A stretch of 64,000 bases of DNA, taken from positions 17,336 to 81,335 of the forward strand of contig CAVUPF010000010.1 of NCBI GenBank assembly GCA_963743285.1, given 5' to 3'. Both the position numbers and the translations under genes were made by a program. Below are positions 9,508 to 19,264 of this stretch, piece by piece (within the stretch, counting starts at the first letter, position 1; each line of letters starts with the position of its first letter). The notes under the pieces are model-generated. The model did no database searches, was not told where the DNA came from, and was given only the letters and a program-made list of their open reading frames with translations. The stretch is from CAVUPF01 sp963743285. GTDB lineage: Bacteria; Actinomycetota; Thermoleophilia; Solirubrobacterales; 70-9.

Positions 9508-11252
9508 CCGCACCGCGACGCACCCTGATCGGTCTCGCCGGCTTGGCGTTCCTGATGGGCGTCGCCGCGTTCGTGGTCATGCTCAACGGCGATCACAACG
9601 TTCACCGGGGCGCGTATGCCGGCTTGTTCCTGGCCACCGGCTGGGGGTTCGTGGGAGTCGGGCTATGGGTTTGGAAGCAGCGGTCGGCCGGCAACATCGG
9701 TCCACTCATGGTCGCGGTCGGCCTCAGCGCCTTGCTGAAGGGGTTGGCCTTTTCCAACGACAGCGTCGTGTTCGCGATCGCCTCGGTCGGAGAGGTGCTG
9801 ATCTACGCGGTGCTCATCCACCTGCTGCTTTCCTTTCCCTCGGGAAGGCTCGAAACCCGGCTGGACCGGCTCCTGGTCACCATCGCCTACGTCAACACGA
9901 CGGTGGTGCAGCTTGGAGTGTTCGTGTTCACCGACCCATCAAAGGCCGGCTGCACCCGCTGTCCCAGTAACCCGCTGCTGATCGAACACTCCGAGGCTGC
10001 CAAGGTACTCGAAGCGGCGCAACTAGACATCTCGATCGCGTTGCTGGGTGCCGTGGTCGCGGTCCTCTATCGACGCTGGCGAAGCGGCACCCCAGGGCGA
10101 GCGAGGGTGTTCGCCCCGGTCGTCGCCGTCGGCGGGCTCACGTTTCTGCTGTTGATGGCCGCCCTCGTCGTCGAACAGGCCGGCTTGTCGAGCGACATTG
10201 CTGACGCGCAGACGTTGGCTTTGTTCACGTCCATCGCCTGCCTACCGTTTGCCTTCTTGGTGGGCCTCCTGCGATCCCGGTTCAGCGAAGCCGACGCGAT
10301 CAGCGCGCTCTTGGCCCAGCTCGGTGAGGGTGGTGGCCGCGGAGCGTTGCGCAACGCGCTCGCGGACGCGCTTGGAGACCCGACCTTGGAGCTCGCCTAT
10401 TGGGTACCGGACCAGGACGCCTACCTAGACGCCGACGGTCAGCCGGTTCGGGTCGATCCCGCGCCGGCGGGCAAGGTCTCCACCACCATCGAGCACGAGG
10501 GCGAACGAATCGCTGCGATCGTGCACAGCTCGGGCCTCGCGGAGGAACGCGAACTGGTGCAGACAGCGGGCGCCGCCGCCGGGCTGACGCTCAGAAACGA
10601 ACGATTGGACGCCGAACTACGGGCGAAGGTTGCCGAGCTTCAGGCCTCACGCTCACGCATCGTGCAGGCCGGCTATGAGCAAAGGCGCCGACTCGAGCGG
10701 GACCTCCACGACGGCGCCCAGCAGCGACTTATGGCCCTCGGCATCGACCTACGAATGGCAAGAGAACGCATCGAGCACGACCCACAAGGGGCGGCGGAGC
10801 TCCTCGACGAATCACTCCACGAGTTGAACGAGGCGACCGCCGAGTTGCGCGAGCTCGCACGAGGGATCCACCCGGCCGTGCTCACAAATCGCGGCCTGCA
10901 CGCAGCACTCAAAGGCCTCGCCAGCCGCTCCCCGGTTCCTGTGGAACTGCTCCAGACGCCGGCCGACAGGCTCCCGCCGTCGGTCGAGTCGGCGGTCTAC
11001 TTCGTCGTCGCCGAGGCCCTTACGAACGCGGCCCGCTACTCGCGCGCGCAAACGGTAACGGTGGGGGTCGTCCGCGACAACGGCCACGTCGACGTCGAGG
11101 TGAGGGACGACGGCGTCGGGGGCGCCGACGCTGATCAGGGTTCGGGGCTGCGAGGGCTTCAAGATCGGGTCGCGGCGCTCGACGGCCGCCTCGAGCTGAC
11201 GAGCGTGGGCGGCGAGGGCACGATCCTGAGGGCGAGCATCCCGTGCGGGTGA
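9504..11252 (+). CDS. Membrane sensor histidine kinase, NarL-partner type
   Basis: About 582 aa. The first 260 residues hold seven or eight hydrophobic segments, forming a membrane sensor; a linker follows. Residues about 400-470 are a HisKA_3 dimerisation domain with the phospho-acceptor His in RRRLERDLHDGAQQRLM. The C-terminal ATPase has an N-box (EALTNAARYS) and G-box (VRDDGVGG, GSGLRGLQDRV). The signal is unknown. The start overlaps the receiver gene upstream by 4 bp, and the stop overlaps the regulator downstream by 10 bp, giving a three-gene signalling operon. Confidence 0.92.
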   Translation: MTAPRRTLIGLAGLAFLMGVAAFVVMLNGDHNVHRGAYAGLFLATGWGFVGVGLWVWKQRSAGNIGPLMVAVGLSALLKGLAFSNDSVVFAIASVGEVLIYAVLIHLLLSFPSGRLETRLDRLLVTIAYVNTTVVQLGVFVFTDPSKAGCTRCPSNPLLIEHSEAAKVLEAAQLDISIALLGAVVAVLYRRWRSGTPGRARVFAPVVAVGGLTFLLLMAALVVEQAGLSSDIADAQTLALFTSIACLPFAFLVGLLRSRFSEADAISALLAQLGEGGGRGALRNALADALGDPTLELAYWVPDQDAYLDADGQPVRVDPAPAGKVSTTIEHEGERIAAIVHSSGLAEERELVQTAGAAAGLTLRNERLDAELRAKVAELQASRSRIVQAGYEQRRRLERDLHDGAQQRLMALGIDLRMARERIEHDPQGAAELLDESLHELNEATAELRELARGIHPAVLTNRGLHAALKGLASRSPVPVELLQTPADRLPPSVESAVYFVVAEALTNAARYSRAQTVTVGVVRDNGHVDVEVRDDGVGGADADQGSGLRGLQDRVAALDGRLELTSVGGEGTILRASIPCG

Positions 11253-11888
11253 TCGTCGCCGACGACTCGGTGCTGCTGCGCGAAGGGGTCGTGCGAGTGC
11301 TCGAGGAGGCAGGGTTCGAGGTGGTCGGGCAGGCCGGGGACGGGGAGGAGCTGATGCGAAAGGTGAGAGCGCACAAGCCCGACATCGCGATTGTCGATAT
11401 CCGCATGCCGCCGACCCACACCGACGAGGGCCTGCGGGCGGCGCGCGGGATCCGCGAAGAGCTGCCGGGTACCGGCGTGCTGGTCCTCTCGCAATACATA
11501 GAGGAGGAGTACGCGCTGGAGCTGCTGGGCGACGACGCCGCCGGCGTCGGTTACCTGCTCAAGGACCGGATCTCGGACCTGGAGCGCTTTGTCGACGCGA
11601 TTCGGAGGGTGGCCGAGGGGGGTTCCGCCCTCGACCCCGAGGTCGTCTCGCAAATGCTCGGGCGCCGTCGGGTCGAGGACCCGCTCGACCGAGCTGACCC
11701 CGCGCGAGCGCGAGGTGCTGGGGCTTATGGCGGAGGGGCGCAGCAACCAGGCGATCGCCGAGGCGCTCGTCATCTCAGAGCGCGCCGTGGAGAAGCACGT
11801 GACGGGCATCTTCGCCAAGCTCAACCTGCCGCTCGCCGCCGAGGACCATCGCCGCGTGCTGGCGGTGCTGGCGTTCCTCGGCGCCTAG
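11243..11888 (+). pseudogene. LuxR/NarL-type response regulator, frameshifted
   Basis: The GTG start at 11243 overlaps the kinase stop. The receiver has DDS at the acidic site, the phospho-Asp in IAIVDIRMPP and the Lys in YLLKDRISD. Its frame ends in the linker after MLGRRRVEDPLD; the DNA-binding domain (ELTPREREVLGLMAEG, ISERAVEKHVTGIFAKL) sits in another frame, so a net one-base shift lies near 11675-11695. Both halves are well preserved, so either a sequencing error or very recent decay is likely. It is the cognate partner of the kinase by position. Confidence 0.85.
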
Positions 11889-12243
11889 TCCGTCCTAACC
11901 CCGAGATGTGACGACAGCTCAGCTCATCTCACACTCGCCATCTTGCAGGCGCCGAAGACGATATCCGCCGACGAGGACGCGGCCGTGCCGGTCAGGTCCC
12001 TTGGGGGCCTGGCGGGGCGAGGGCGGGATGGGGCCCAGTCGGGCCGGCTAGGCCGGTCGAGGCGGTGCCGACCGGTCGCGGGGCCACTCTTGTTGCGACC
12101 GGGTTAGGGGCCAAAATGACCGCCTCTCGCTCCTTCCCCTCAAGGTGATGAGGGAGGCATAGGTCTCTACAAGACCGCCGGCCGCATGGGTGCGCAAAGC
12201 GCAATGCGCGCTGGCCCTCGTCCAGCTGTCTCCCGCTCTTCGT
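11889..12243. other. Convergent intergenic region, no gene seen
   Basis: This stretch separates the regulator from the convergent ABC exporter. It is G-rich in the middle with several short GGCCGG-type inverted matches but no clear terminator hairpin with a T-run and no coding frame with a domain. Confidence 0.45.
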
Positions 12244-14055
12244 TCACGCGGCGACGTTGCGGTAAAGGCGCACGGCAATGATGAAGAAGATCATGAAGAT
12301 CCCTGCCGACCAGGCAAGTGACTGCCAGACCCAGTTGTGCGTAGGTTCGCCTTGCATGAGGGCACGAACCGCGTTGATCGTGATGCTGACCGGCTGGTGC
12401 TTGGCAAAGGGCTGCAGCCAGCCTGGCATGGTGGCGACCGGCACGATCGCCGAGCTGGCGAACACGAGGATGAAGAACGGCAAGATGCCGGCGACCTGGG
12501 CAGTTTCGGGGTCCTTCGTGATCAGTCCAATAGTGGCGTAGACCCAGGAGAAGCAGTAGCCGAAGACGATTACCAGCGCCAAACCTCCGAAGACAGCACC
12601 GGCACTGCCGTGGAAGCGGAATCCCACAAGCAGTCCCAGGCCGACCATCAGGGCCAGCGCAAACACGCTGCGGCTGAGGTCGGCGAGGGTGCGCCCGGCG
12701 AGTACGGCTGAGCGGGCCATCGGCAGGCTGCGGAAGCGGTCGATGATGCCGCTGCGCAGGTCATCTGCCAACCCGATCGCGGTAGCCATGCCGCCGATCA
12801 TCACCGCCTCGATGAAAACGGCAGGGACGATGTAGTCAACGTAGCTGCCGCCGGGGATGTGGATCGCACCGCCGAGTACGTAGCGGAAGAGCACGAGCAG
12901 CAATGCCGGCTGAAGCGCGGAGATCACCAATAGGCGCGGGTTACGGACGATGCGCAAGAGGTTGCGCTTGGCGACACCGGCGGTGTCGCGCACAGCCGCC
13001 CCAGTCAACCGCGGTGCAGGTAACGCAGGTCGATTTGCCTTCAACGTTTGCCCGGACTTGACATGGGCCGTCGGAGTCGATGCGCCATCTGCTCGATCGC
13101 CATCGGGCTTGGCACCGGCAGCCTTGCCGGTGAGCGAAAGGAAAACGTCGTCGAGCGATGGGTGTCGGATGCCGAGGTCCTCGAGGGCGATGCCGTCCTC
13201 CTGCAGGCGCTGCCCAGCGGCTATGAGCACTTGCGTGGAGCCCTTGGTGGGCACGCTCACGCTGCGCTGGTCGGGATCGGCCCGGGGGGCTCCCTGTCCG
13301 AAATCGGCGATCAGGGCGGCGGCTCGGTCGAGGTCGCCCAAATTTGCCACGCGGGCTTCGAGCACGTCGCCGCCCATCCGATCCTTGAGTTCGGCGGCTG
13401 TCCCTTGCGCGACCACCATGCCGGCGTCGATCACGACGATGCGGTGTGCGAGGTGCTCTGCCTCCTCCATGTACTGGGTCGTCAGCAGCACGGTCGTGCC
13501 GGCGGCGACGAGCTCCTCGATGAACCGCCACACGTCGTTTCGGGTGCGAGGGTCAAGGCCGGTCGTCGGCTCGTCTAGGAAAAGGACTCGTGGGCGTCCG
13601 ATCAGGCTGGCGCCGACGTCAAGGCGGCGGCGCATCCCCCCCGAGTAAGTCTTGACGAGCTTATCGGCAGCGTCTGTGAGCGAAAAGCGCTCCAGTACAT
13701 CGAGGGCCTGAGAGCGCCGCTCGGTCTTGCTCAAGTGATAGAAGAGCCCGACCAGCTCGAGGTTCTCCCGCCCGGTCAACAGCTCATCGACGGCCGCAAA
13801 CTGGCCGGTGAGCCCGATCATCGAGCGCAACCTCCCGGCATCCGCAACCACGTCAAATCCCGCTACCCTGGCGTGGCCGCTGTCGGGCTTCAGCAGCGTC
13901 GCAAGGATTCGCACCAGGGTCGTCTTGCCCGCGCCGTTGGGACCGAGCAGAGCGAGCACCCTGCCTTCCTCGGCGACGAGGTCGACCCCGGCGAGCGCCT
14001 GGGTTGACCCGAACCGCTTGGCCACCGCCTCCACCTCGATCATCGGTTCAGTCAT
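12244..14055 (-). CDS. DrrA-DrrB fusion: ABC exporter ATPase and permease in one chain
   Basis: The first 320 residues form a daunorubicin-resistance-type ATPase: Walker A LLGPNGAGKTTL, signature YSGGMRRRLDVG, Walker B VLFLDEPTTGLDPRTR and the H-loop region LLTTQYMEEAEHLAHR. A 50-residue polar linker follows, then an ABC-2 permease with about six helices, including PDLRSGIIDRFRSLPMARSA-like conserved loop (DDLRSGIIDRFRSL). DrrA and DrrB are usually two genes; here they are fused at 603 aa. It would export a hydrophobic drug or lipid. It ends 14 bp before the downstream kinase stop. Confidence 0.93.
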   Translation of the reverse strand: MTEPMIEVEAVAKRFGSTQALAGVDLVAEEGRVLALLGPNGAGKTTLVRILATLLKPDSGHARVAGFDVVADAGRLRSMIGLTGQFAAVDELLTGRENLELVGLFYHLSKTERRSQALDVLERFSLTDAADKLVKTYSGGMRRRLDVGASLIGRPRVLFLDEPTTGLDPRTRNDVWRFIEELVAAGTTVLLTTQYMEEAEHLAHRIVVIDAGMVVAQGTAAELKDRMGGDVLEARVANLGDLDRAAALIADFGQGAPRADPDQRSVSVPTKGSTQVLIAAGQRLQEDGIALEDLGIRHPSLDDVFLSLTGKAAGAKPDGDRADGASTPTAHVKSGQTLKANRPALPAPRLTGAAVRDTAGVAKRNLLRIVRNPRLLVISALQPALLLVLFRYVLGGAIHIPGGSYVDYIVPAVFIEAVMIGGMATAIGLADDLRSGIIDRFRSLPMARSAVLAGRTLADLSRSVFALALMVGLGLLVGFRFHGSAGAVFGGLALVIVFGYCFSWVYATIGLITKDPETAQVAGILPFFILVFASSAIVPVATMPGWLQPFAKHQPVSITINAVRALMQGEPTHNWVWQSLAWSAGIFMIFFIIAVRLYRNVAA

Positions 14056-14069
14056 ATCGACATGGCGGG

Positions 14070-15833
14070 CTACTCCAGCGACGACCGGCGGAGCGCTCGT
14101 CTGCCCTCGTTCCTCTCTGGTTGGTCCACGGCATCGCGACTCTCGTCGCGATGACGCGCAGGCAGCGTCGCCTCAATCGTGGTCCCGGCGCCCAGCTCGC
14201 TCCTCACCTCCAGCGCACCTCCCGCCAGCGCCACCCGCTCGCTCATCCCTCGCAGCCCGAACCCGTCGGTCTCACCGTCGGGGTCAAACCCGCGCCCCTC
14301 GTCGGCGACCCGCACCCTGATGCTCTGCGCGCCCTCGCTCACCTCGACTGTGGCGCGGTCGGTCTCGGCGTGTTTCGCCGCATTGTTGAGCGCCTCTTGG
14401 ACCAGCCGATAGACGGTATCCTCCGTCTGGCTGAGGAGACGGGTCGTATGGTGGCCGGCCTCATAGGCGAGGTCGGCCCGGAGCTCGACATCGAGCACCT
14501 CCCCCCAGTTCAGTCGCTCGACCAGTGCCCCCAGCGCCGCCGCCAGCCCCAGCTCGTCGAGAGTCGGCGGGCGCAGGTCGGCGATCAACCTCCGCATCTC
14601 GGCGATCGTGTGGTCGACCCGCCCGATCGCCTGGGGGAGCAGCTCGTCCATTTCGCCTTCGGTTCTTCCCCGGCGGGCAGTGGAGAGCAAGACCCGCAGC
14701 CCGCCCATACTCTGAAGCGCCTCGTCGTGCAGCTCCCGGGCCCAGCGGCCACGCTCGTGCTCGGCCGCTTCGATGTTTTCACTGATCCTCTGCTCAGCGA
14801 CAGACTGCGCAGTCGCGACGGCGGTCGCGGCGCTGGCGGCGAAGCTCTCCAAGAGCCGCTGGTCTTCGGAGCTGAATTCCTCCTCCCCTTCGTGATCGAA
14901 GGCATTGAGCACTCCAAGCGCAGTCCCTCGGTAGATGAGCGGCACGAACAACCCCGTCTGCGCGTGGATCCGATGGCCGAGTGCGAAGCGCAGGTGGTCG
15001 CTGACATTCGTGAGCCGCTCTGCGCGGCGGGTGGTGATCACTTGTCCGCTGATCGACCTCTCAAGCTCGGCGCGCTCCCCGAGCAGATCTTGTGGGAGCT
15101 CGCCCGCGGCAGCAACGACGACCATGTTTTCGCCGTCGCGCAGGAGGATCAGCATCGAGCGCGCCTTGACCAGCGCCCGCCCCCGCTTGACGATCATCTC
15201 CAGGATTCGGTCGAGATCGGTTTCACCGCCGACGGCCCGGGCGATCTCGATCGTCGCCTCGAGGCTGCGGACGGCGCGCTCCATTTCATCACGCTGGCTC
15301 TCGACTCGGTGGTAGAGCCGGGCGTTCTCCACTGCGATAGCCGCCCAGCCGGCGAGGATCAAAGCCGACTGCTCGTCGGCCTCGTCGAAGTCGCCGCTCG
15401 CCTTCTCGGTCAGGTAGAGGTTTCCCCAGGCCTCGCCGTGGATCACGATCGGCACGCCGAGGAAGCTGGTCATCGGCGGGTGGCCGGGGGGGAATCCGTA
15501 GGAGCGGGGGTGATCGCCGACGTTTCGGAGTCGCAACGGCTCGGGGTGCTCGATCAGCAGCCCGAGCACTCCGTGCCCGCGAGGCAGGCTGCCGATCGCC
15601 TCCCTGGTCTTCTCGTCGATCCCGCGGGTGATGAAGCGCTCCAGCCCTTGCCGGTCGCTGTCGAGCACGCCCAGCGCCGCGTAGCGGGCACCGGTCAGCT
15701 CGCATGCGACCTCCAGGACGGAGTCGAATACCGCCTCGGGATCGAGCTCAGCCATCAGGTTGCGGCCAACCTCGATCAGCTCACGGAGCCGGGACTCATC
15801 GAGCGCGCCACTTGGTTGGGAGTCCCTCGCCAC
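14070..15833 (-). CDS. DevS/DosS-like two-GAF sensor histidine kinase
   Basis: The 587-aa protein has no membrane segment. Two GAF domains (about 25-180 and 195-360) precede a HisKA_3 domain with the phospho-His in RWARELHDEALQ and a HATPase (VQEALNNAAKHA, VADEGRGFD, DGFGLRGMSERV). The first GAF resembles the haem-binding GAF-A of mycobacterial DosS/DevS, including SYGFPPGHPPM and GNLYLTEK; His118 lies where the proximal haem ligand is expected. Gas or redox sensing is therefore likely but unproven. It is divergent from a NarL-type regulator, its probable partner. Confidence 0.9.
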   Translation of the reverse strand: MARDSQPSGALDESRLRELIEVGRNLMAELDPEAVFDSVLEVACELTGARYAALGVLDSDRQGLERFITRGIDEKTREAIGSLPRGHGVLGLLIEHPEPLRLRNVGDHPRSYGFPPGHPPMTSFLGVPIVIHGEAWGNLYLTEKASGDFDEADEQSALILAGWAAIAVENARLYHRVESQRDEMERAVRSLEATIEIARAVGGETDLDRILEMIVKRGRALVKARSMLILLRDGENMVVVAAAGELPQDLLGERAELERSISGQVITTRRAERLTNVSDHLRFALGHRIHAQTGLFVPLIYRGTALGVLNAFDHEGEEEFSSEDQRLLESFAASAATAVATAQSVAEQRISENIEAAEHERGRWARELHDEALQSMGGLRVLLSTARRGRTEGEMDELLPQAIGRVDHTIAEMRRLIADLRPPTLDELGLAAALGALVERLNWGEVLDVELRADLAYEAGHHTTRLLSQTEDTVYRLVQEALNNAAKHAETDRATVEVSEGAQSIRVRVADEGRGFDPDGETDGFGLRGMSERVALAGGALEVRSELGAGTTIEATLPARHRDESRDAVDQPERNEGRRALRRSSLE

Positions 15834-15989
15834 CTCAGCTCCACCTTCGACTCATCGCCTGGGCCTGCATGCTAGTGCGCCGGCTGCCGATTGGCCCAGA
15901 CAATCGCGACTGCTAAGACAGTAATGGCCCGGTGAGAGGAGCGGGAAAACACGGATGCTCAAAGCGGCACTGCACGCTTAGATGGGAGC

Positions 15990-16700
15990 ATGAACCTGCG
16001 CCGCGATGACGCTGAAGGCAAAGGTAACCTGATCGCGATGCCCACCGCACGCGCCCCCGAGGGCCTGGGCGCTAATACGACGACGATTGTCTTGGCGGAC
16101 GACCACACCGTCGTGCGCAGGGCCCTGCGGATGCTGCTAGAGGCCGAGCCTGACTTCGAGGTTCGCGCCGAGGCGGGCGATGCCGACACGGCAGTCCGCT
16201 ACGTGCGAGGGCACAAGCCGACGGTGCTGATCCTCGATCTCAACATGCCGGGCCGCTCCAGTCTGGAGGCGTTGCCGGACGTCCAGGAGGCCTCCCCTGC
16301 GACCGAGATCGTCGTCCTGACGATGCAAAACGAGCCGGCCTTCGCCCGCAAGGCGCTTCAGGCCGGGGTGCGCGGCTACGTGCTGAAGGACGCCGCCGAC
16401 ACGGAGCTGGTGCAGGCGGTGCGCAGCGCCGCCGCAGGCGACACCTACCTGCAACCGGCGCTCGGCGCGCGACTGGCATCCGAGCCGGACGCCGACCGTG
16501 CCGACGGCCTCAGCGAGCGTGAGCGCGAGGTGCTGCGCCTGATCGCGCTGGGCCACACCAACGCGGAGATCGCCGAGCAGCTCTTCCTCAGCGTCCGCAC
16601 GGTGGAGAGCCACCGTGCCCACATCCTGCAGAAGCTACGGCTCTCCAGCCGCGCTGAGCTGGTCCGCTACGCGCTCGAGCGCGGCATCGTCGAGACCTGA
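15990..16700 (+). CDS. NarL/DevR-type response regulator
   Basis: The 236-aa protein has a receiver (VLADDHTVVRRAL, phospho-Asp in LILDLNMPG, Lys in YVLKDA) and a LuxR-type helix-turn-helix (LSEREREVLRLIALGHTNAEIAEQLFLSVRTVESHRAHIL). The start may be the ATG at 15990 or the one at 16038, which is closer to the receiver fold. It lies 156 bp from the divergent DevS-like kinase, so the two probably form a pair and share a promoter region. I did not find a clear 20-bp DosR-type palindrome between them. Confidence 0.92.
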   Translation: MNLRRDDAEGKGNLIAMPTARAPEGLGANTTTIVLADDHTVVRRALRMLLEAEPDFEVRAEAGDADTAVRYVRGHKPTVLILDLNMPGRSSLEALPDVQEASPATEIVVLTMQNEPAFARKALQAGVRGYVLKDAADTELVQAVRSAAAGDTYLQPALGARLASEPDADRADGLSEREREVLRLIALGHTNAEIAEQLFLSVRTVESHRAHILQKLRLSSRAELVRYALERGIVET

Positions 16701-16734
16701 GGAAGGGCCGCCCCGGCACGCGGCGGGGCCTGAC

Positions 16735-19083
16735 TCAGCGCGCCTGGCTGAGGAGGAGGCGCTGCTCGGCCGCCGCGACCAGGCGGCGGGCGCGGTCCAC
16801 GGCGTCGATATTGACCGAGATCGCGTCGATCCCGGCGCGGACCAAGAAGTCCGCGTACTCGGGGTGGACCGAGGGCGCCTGCCCGCAGATCGAGGTCTGA
16901 AGGCCGAGCCCGCGGGCTCGGCTGAGCAGCTCAGCGATGTATTCGGTGACGGCGGGGTCGCGCTCGTCGAAGACCTCCGCAACCAGCTCGGAGTCGCGGT
17001 CGGCGCCCAGCACCAGCTGGGTGAGGTCGTTGGAGCCGATCGAGATGCCGGCGATGCCGAGCTCGGCGTAGCGGCCGAGGTGGAACAGAACCGACGGCAC
17101 CTCGGCCATGATCCACAGCTCGAAGCCGGGCCGGGAGAGCAGCCCCGCGGCTTCCATCTCCCGGCGGCAGGCGAGTACCTCGCGCGGGGTGCGCACGAAC
17201 GGCAGCATCACGTGGAAGTTGGTTTGCCCGGCGTCCCAGACGCGGGAGATCGCCTCCAGCTCGAGGCGCAGCAGGTCGGGCTCGCGCGTATAGCGCAAGG
17301 CGCCGCGGTAGCCGATCATCGGGTTTGCCTCCTGCGGCTCGAAGCGCTCGCCGCCCTTGAGGCCGCGGAACTCGTTGGTGCGGAAGTCGATCGTCCGATA
17401 GGTGATCGGCCGGGGTGAGAAGGCGGCCGCGAACTCGCTCAGCGAGGCGGCCATCCGCTCGACGAACTGCTCGCCCTCGCCCCGCTCCAGCAGCGCCCGC
17501 GGATGGACCCCGTCGAGAGCCTCGACGACCATCAGCTCGGCGCGGAGCAGTCCGACCCCATCGACATCGAGCCTTGCGGCGCACTGCAGCTGTGAAGGCT
17601 CGGAGAGGTTGACGAGCAGCTTGGTGCCGGTGATCACGCCGGCTGCGCCGCTGCCGGGCCGAGCTGAGGGTGGCGCTGTGCGGTCGGGCGCCGTGGCGCC
17701 CTCAGTGATGACCCCGCGGGTGGCGTCGACCGTGATGACCTCGCCATCGCGCAGTACCTTGGTCGCCTCGGCGGTGCCGACCACGCAGGGGATACCCAGC
17801 TCGCGGGAGACGATCGCTGCGTGACAGGTCATGCCCCCGGAATCGGTGACAATCGCCGTCGCCTTGCGCATCAGCGGCACCCAGTCCGGGGCGGTCATGT
17901 GGGTGACCAGGACCTCGCCGTCCGCCAGGCGGCTGGCGCCTTCGAGCGAGGCGACGACGCGCACTGCCCCGGAGGCGATGCCCGGCGCGGCACCGAGCCC
18001 GCGGACCAGCTCGGCGCCGCGCTCGGCCCGCGGCTCGGCGAGGCTCTCGCCGCCCGCGGCGGTGACCGGGCGCGACTGGAGCATCCAGACTACGCCCGAC
18101 TTATCAATCGCCCACTCGGTGTCCTGGGGGGCGCCGTAATGGCCCTCGATGCGGACGCCCAGCTCGGCGACCCGCCTCACCTCCTCGTCGTCGAGTACCG
18201 GCTGCTCGGCCTCGCGCTCTCCCAGTTCGCGAGTGGCGGTACCGCCGCCCTCAACCGCCTCGATCGCCAGCTCCTTGTGGCGCACTTCTCGGCGCTCGAT
18301 CGCCAGCCGTTCCTTGCCAACCACGTAGCGGTCCGGCGAGACCGAGCCGGAGACGACTGACTCGCCGAGGCCGAAGGCGCCCTCGATCACCAGCTTGTCC
18401 GTCGCCCCGGAGGCGGGGTCGATCGTGAACATCACCCCGGCGCGGGTCGCCTCGACCTGGCGCTGGACGACAACCGCGATGTCCATGTCCGCTTGGCCGA
18501 AGCCTCGCTTTGACCGGTAGTAGATGGTGCGGGCGCCGAACAGGGAGGACCAGCAACGACGCACGGCGTCAAGGACGGCGTCGGCGCCGCGCACGTTGAG
18601 GATCGTCTCGTTCATGCCGGCGAAGGAGGCCGACTCGGTGTCCTCTGCGGTGGCGGAGGAGCGCACCGCGACCGCGATCTGCCGGTCCTCCTCGGCTAGA
18701 CGACCGTAGGCCGCGCGGATCGCCGCGGAGAGCCCATCAGGTACCGGCTCCGCCTCGACGATCGCTCGAATCTCCGCCGCCGAGCGCTCCAGCGCGTCGG
18801 TGTCCTCGACGTCGACCCCGGAGAGGCGCACCTCGATCCGCTCACGCAGGCCGCCCTGCTCGCAGAACGCCGCGTAAGCGGGGGCTCCGATGACGAAGCC
18901 GGGGGGGACGGGGAAGCCGGCGGCGCTCAGCTCGCCGAGGTTTGCTCCCTTGCCGCCCGCATAGTCGACGTCGGCCCGGGACAGGCTCTCAAAGCTTCGG
19001 ACGGCTTCCGCGCCGGGGCTTGCCTCCGACGGCGCCGTAGGGGCTGGAGGGTCGGTTGCCGGCAGGGATCCGCGATCGGCCAT
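16735..19083 (-). CDS. ppsA: Phosphoenolpyruvate synthase (pyruvate, water dikinase)
   Basis: It converts pyruvate and ATP to PEP, AMP and phosphate. The N-terminal ATP-grasp domain starts with LSRADVDYAGGKGANLGELS and includes RSSATAEDTESASFAGMNET. The swivelling domain carries the catalytic His in GGMTCHAAIVSREL. The C-terminal PEP barrel includes RTNEFRGLKGG, SIGSNDLTQLVLG and the catalytic Cys in SICGQAPS. The frame extends to an ATG at 19152, but MADRGSLP at 19083 lies nearer the domain; neither has a strong ribosome site. It is convergent with the regulator. A role in gluconeogenic restart is inferred. Confidence 0.92.
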   Translation of the reverse strand: MADRGSLPATDPPAPTAPSEASPGAEAVRSFESLSRADVDYAGGKGANLGELSAAGFPVPPGFVIGAPAYAAFCEQGGLRERIEVRLSGVDVEDTDALERSAAEIRAIVEAEPVPDGLSAAIRAAYGRLAEEDRQIAVAVRSSATAEDTESASFAGMNETILNVRGADAVLDAVRRCWSSLFGARTIYYRSKRGFGQADMDIAVVVQRQVEATRAGVMFTIDPASGATDKLVIEGAFGLGESVVSGSVSPDRYVVGKERLAIERREVRHKELAIEAVEGGGTATRELGEREAEQPVLDDEEVRRVAELGVRIEGHYGAPQDTEWAIDKSGVVWMLQSRPVTAAGGESLAEPRAERGAELVRGLGAAPGIASGAVRVVASLEGASRLADGEVLVTHMTAPDWVPLMRKATAIVTDSGGMTCHAAIVSRELGIPCVVGTAEATKVLRDGEVITVDATRGVITEGATAPDRTAPPSARPGSGAAGVITGTKLLVNLSEPSQLQCAARLDVDGVGLLRAELMVVEALDGVHPRALLERGEGEQFVERMAASLSEFAAAFSPRPITYRTIDFRTNEFRGLKGGERFEPQEANPMIGYRGALRYTREPDLLRLELEAISRVWDAGQTNFHVMLPFVRTPREVLACRREMEAAGLLSRPGFELWIMAEVPSVLFHLGRYAELGIAGISIGSNDLTQLVLGADRDSELVAEVFDERDPAVTEYIAELLSRARGLGLQTSICGQAPSVHPEYADFLVRAGIDAISVNIDAVDRARRLVAAAEQRLLLSQAR

Positions 19084-19264
19084 CGCCGCGACCTTATGGC
19101 GACGGGCCCGCGCCGCCATCCGCGCATAGCACTGCATTCGAACTTCGGGCATCTACTGACATAAGCCGTATTTCCTGCGGACGAAATCCGGCTCGGCCAT
19201 CCGTAACGTTTGCGGAGCAGCAGCACCGATGGCGGAAATCGCCGAACTCTGTCAGGAGGCTCAG

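Noticed and set aside
14004..15875. Very long plus-strand frame of 623 codons
   Set aside because: It is antisense to the DevS-like kinase; its sequence shows no domain and only mirrors the GC-rich codon pattern of the real gene.
15834..15989. Possible DosR-type palindromic operator between sensor and regulator
   Set aside because: I scanned for the GGGACT-type palindrome and found no convincing match, so no site is claimed.
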